Shown piece after piece: positions 63,510 to 64,000 of a stretch of DNA of 64,000 nt. The DNA is from Prunella strophiata (taxonomy: Eukaryota; Chordata; Aves; Passeriformes; Prunellidae). The notes beneath the pieces are model-generated. The model saw nothing but the letters and a program-made list of their open reading frames with translations. It had not been told where the DNA came from and ran no database searches. The stretch's first letter is position 1; the number at the start of each line of letters is the position of its first letter. The stretch spans positions 29,298,597 to 29,362,596 of the forward strand of contig JAZBQD010000001.1 in the NCBI GenBank assembly GCA_036583965.1, written 5' to 3'. Made by a program: the position numbers and the translations under genes.

Positions 63510-64000
63510 CTAAGTGCGAGACAGTCAGTCTGCATATGGAAAACTGGCTTAGAACAGAATTTACCCTATGGAACATGTTTGTGGGCACGTGTGAGACAAT
63601 AAAAGAGCAGGAAGACCTTGTACTTAAGGAATATATGTCAGTCACACCCCTCACCCTGAACAACCTAGATGGTGAATGTTACTTGGGCTAAATTTCTATT
63701 TTCTTTTGCCTGGATCAATCACTGTGAGCCTTTTTCCTTTTTATCTTGTAGTCACCTTCTGTCTTTTCATCCAGATACAACTTCAAATAACAGATTCCAC
63801 CAGGGATTTTTTCCTTTTTCTTTTTCAACGTTGAGAAGGAAGTTAAACAAGGAAAGAAAGGGTTCTGAGCAAATCAATGAAGCTGAGGTTAGTGGCTTTA
63901 AAAACAAAACCTGTATAGTACTGATACTAGCGGGTAATGGTAATTTACCAATCTGTTTCCATTCCCATGGTAACTAATCTAAGTACTATGGTAACAATCC
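63510..64000. other. Non-coding sequence, nothing recognised
   Basis: AT-rich sequence to the end of the window. A 102-codon open frame (63669-63977, plus) has no domain similarity, and its composition matches random translation. Confidence 0.6.

Noticed and set aside
62575..63663. Repeated minus-strand peptides suggesting a duplicated small gene
   Set aside because: The peptide repetition follows from the tandem DNA duplication, and the frames end differently at the non-matching middle. Nothing indicates coding selection.

Overview
This is almost certainly nuclear DNA from a bird. Three truncated CR1 LINE 3' ends are readable by eye, the sequence is AT-rich and CpG-poor, interspersed repeats are sparse, and there is no SINE background of the mammalian kind. 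A songbird is plausible but not proven. No protein-coding gene can be supported: no frame outside the tandem array gives a recognisable protein family, and the open frames there are short and scattered, as expected by chance. I also see no rRNA, tRNA, CRISPR array or bacterial-style gene organisation. The window reads as intergenic or deep intronic DNA.

Layout. 1-29.4 kb is AT-rich single-copy sequence with simple repeats and two recent-type CR1 fragments (about 19.94-20.20 kb, minus; 25.07-25.40 kb, plus). 29.4-29.87 kb is a locally CpG-enriched flank that leads into the dominant feature, a GC-rich minisatellite of about 3.7 kb (29,871-33,540) built from roughly 80 copies of a 44-bp unit and a 56-bp variant. 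33.5-42.5 kb is again single-copy. A third recent-type CR1 fragment lies at 42.51-42.89 kb (minus). A much older, badly decayed CR1/L3-type LINE of about 1.25 kb lies at 44.77-46.02 kb (minus). A GC-richer patch with a canonical G-quadruplex motif lies at 49.25-49.72 kb. 50-62 kb is ordinary AT-rich sequence. 62,351-63,509 is a near-identical tandem duplication whose two copies differ by one internal replacement.

The array explains the only long open frames in the window (minus strand, up to 1,236 codons). The minus strand of the repeat unit contains no stop trinucleotide in any frame, and 44 and 56 are both 2 modulo 3, so every minus frame stays open and cycles through the same three peptides. 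These are not genes.

Most worth checking are the array (linked variant classes, polar distribution, CpG-to-CpA variant position), the 62-63 kb duplication (microhomology-mediated event or two alleles assembled in tandem), the ancient CR1 remnant, and a few AT-rich blocks that look like candidate conserved non-coding elements but cannot be confirmed without alignments.
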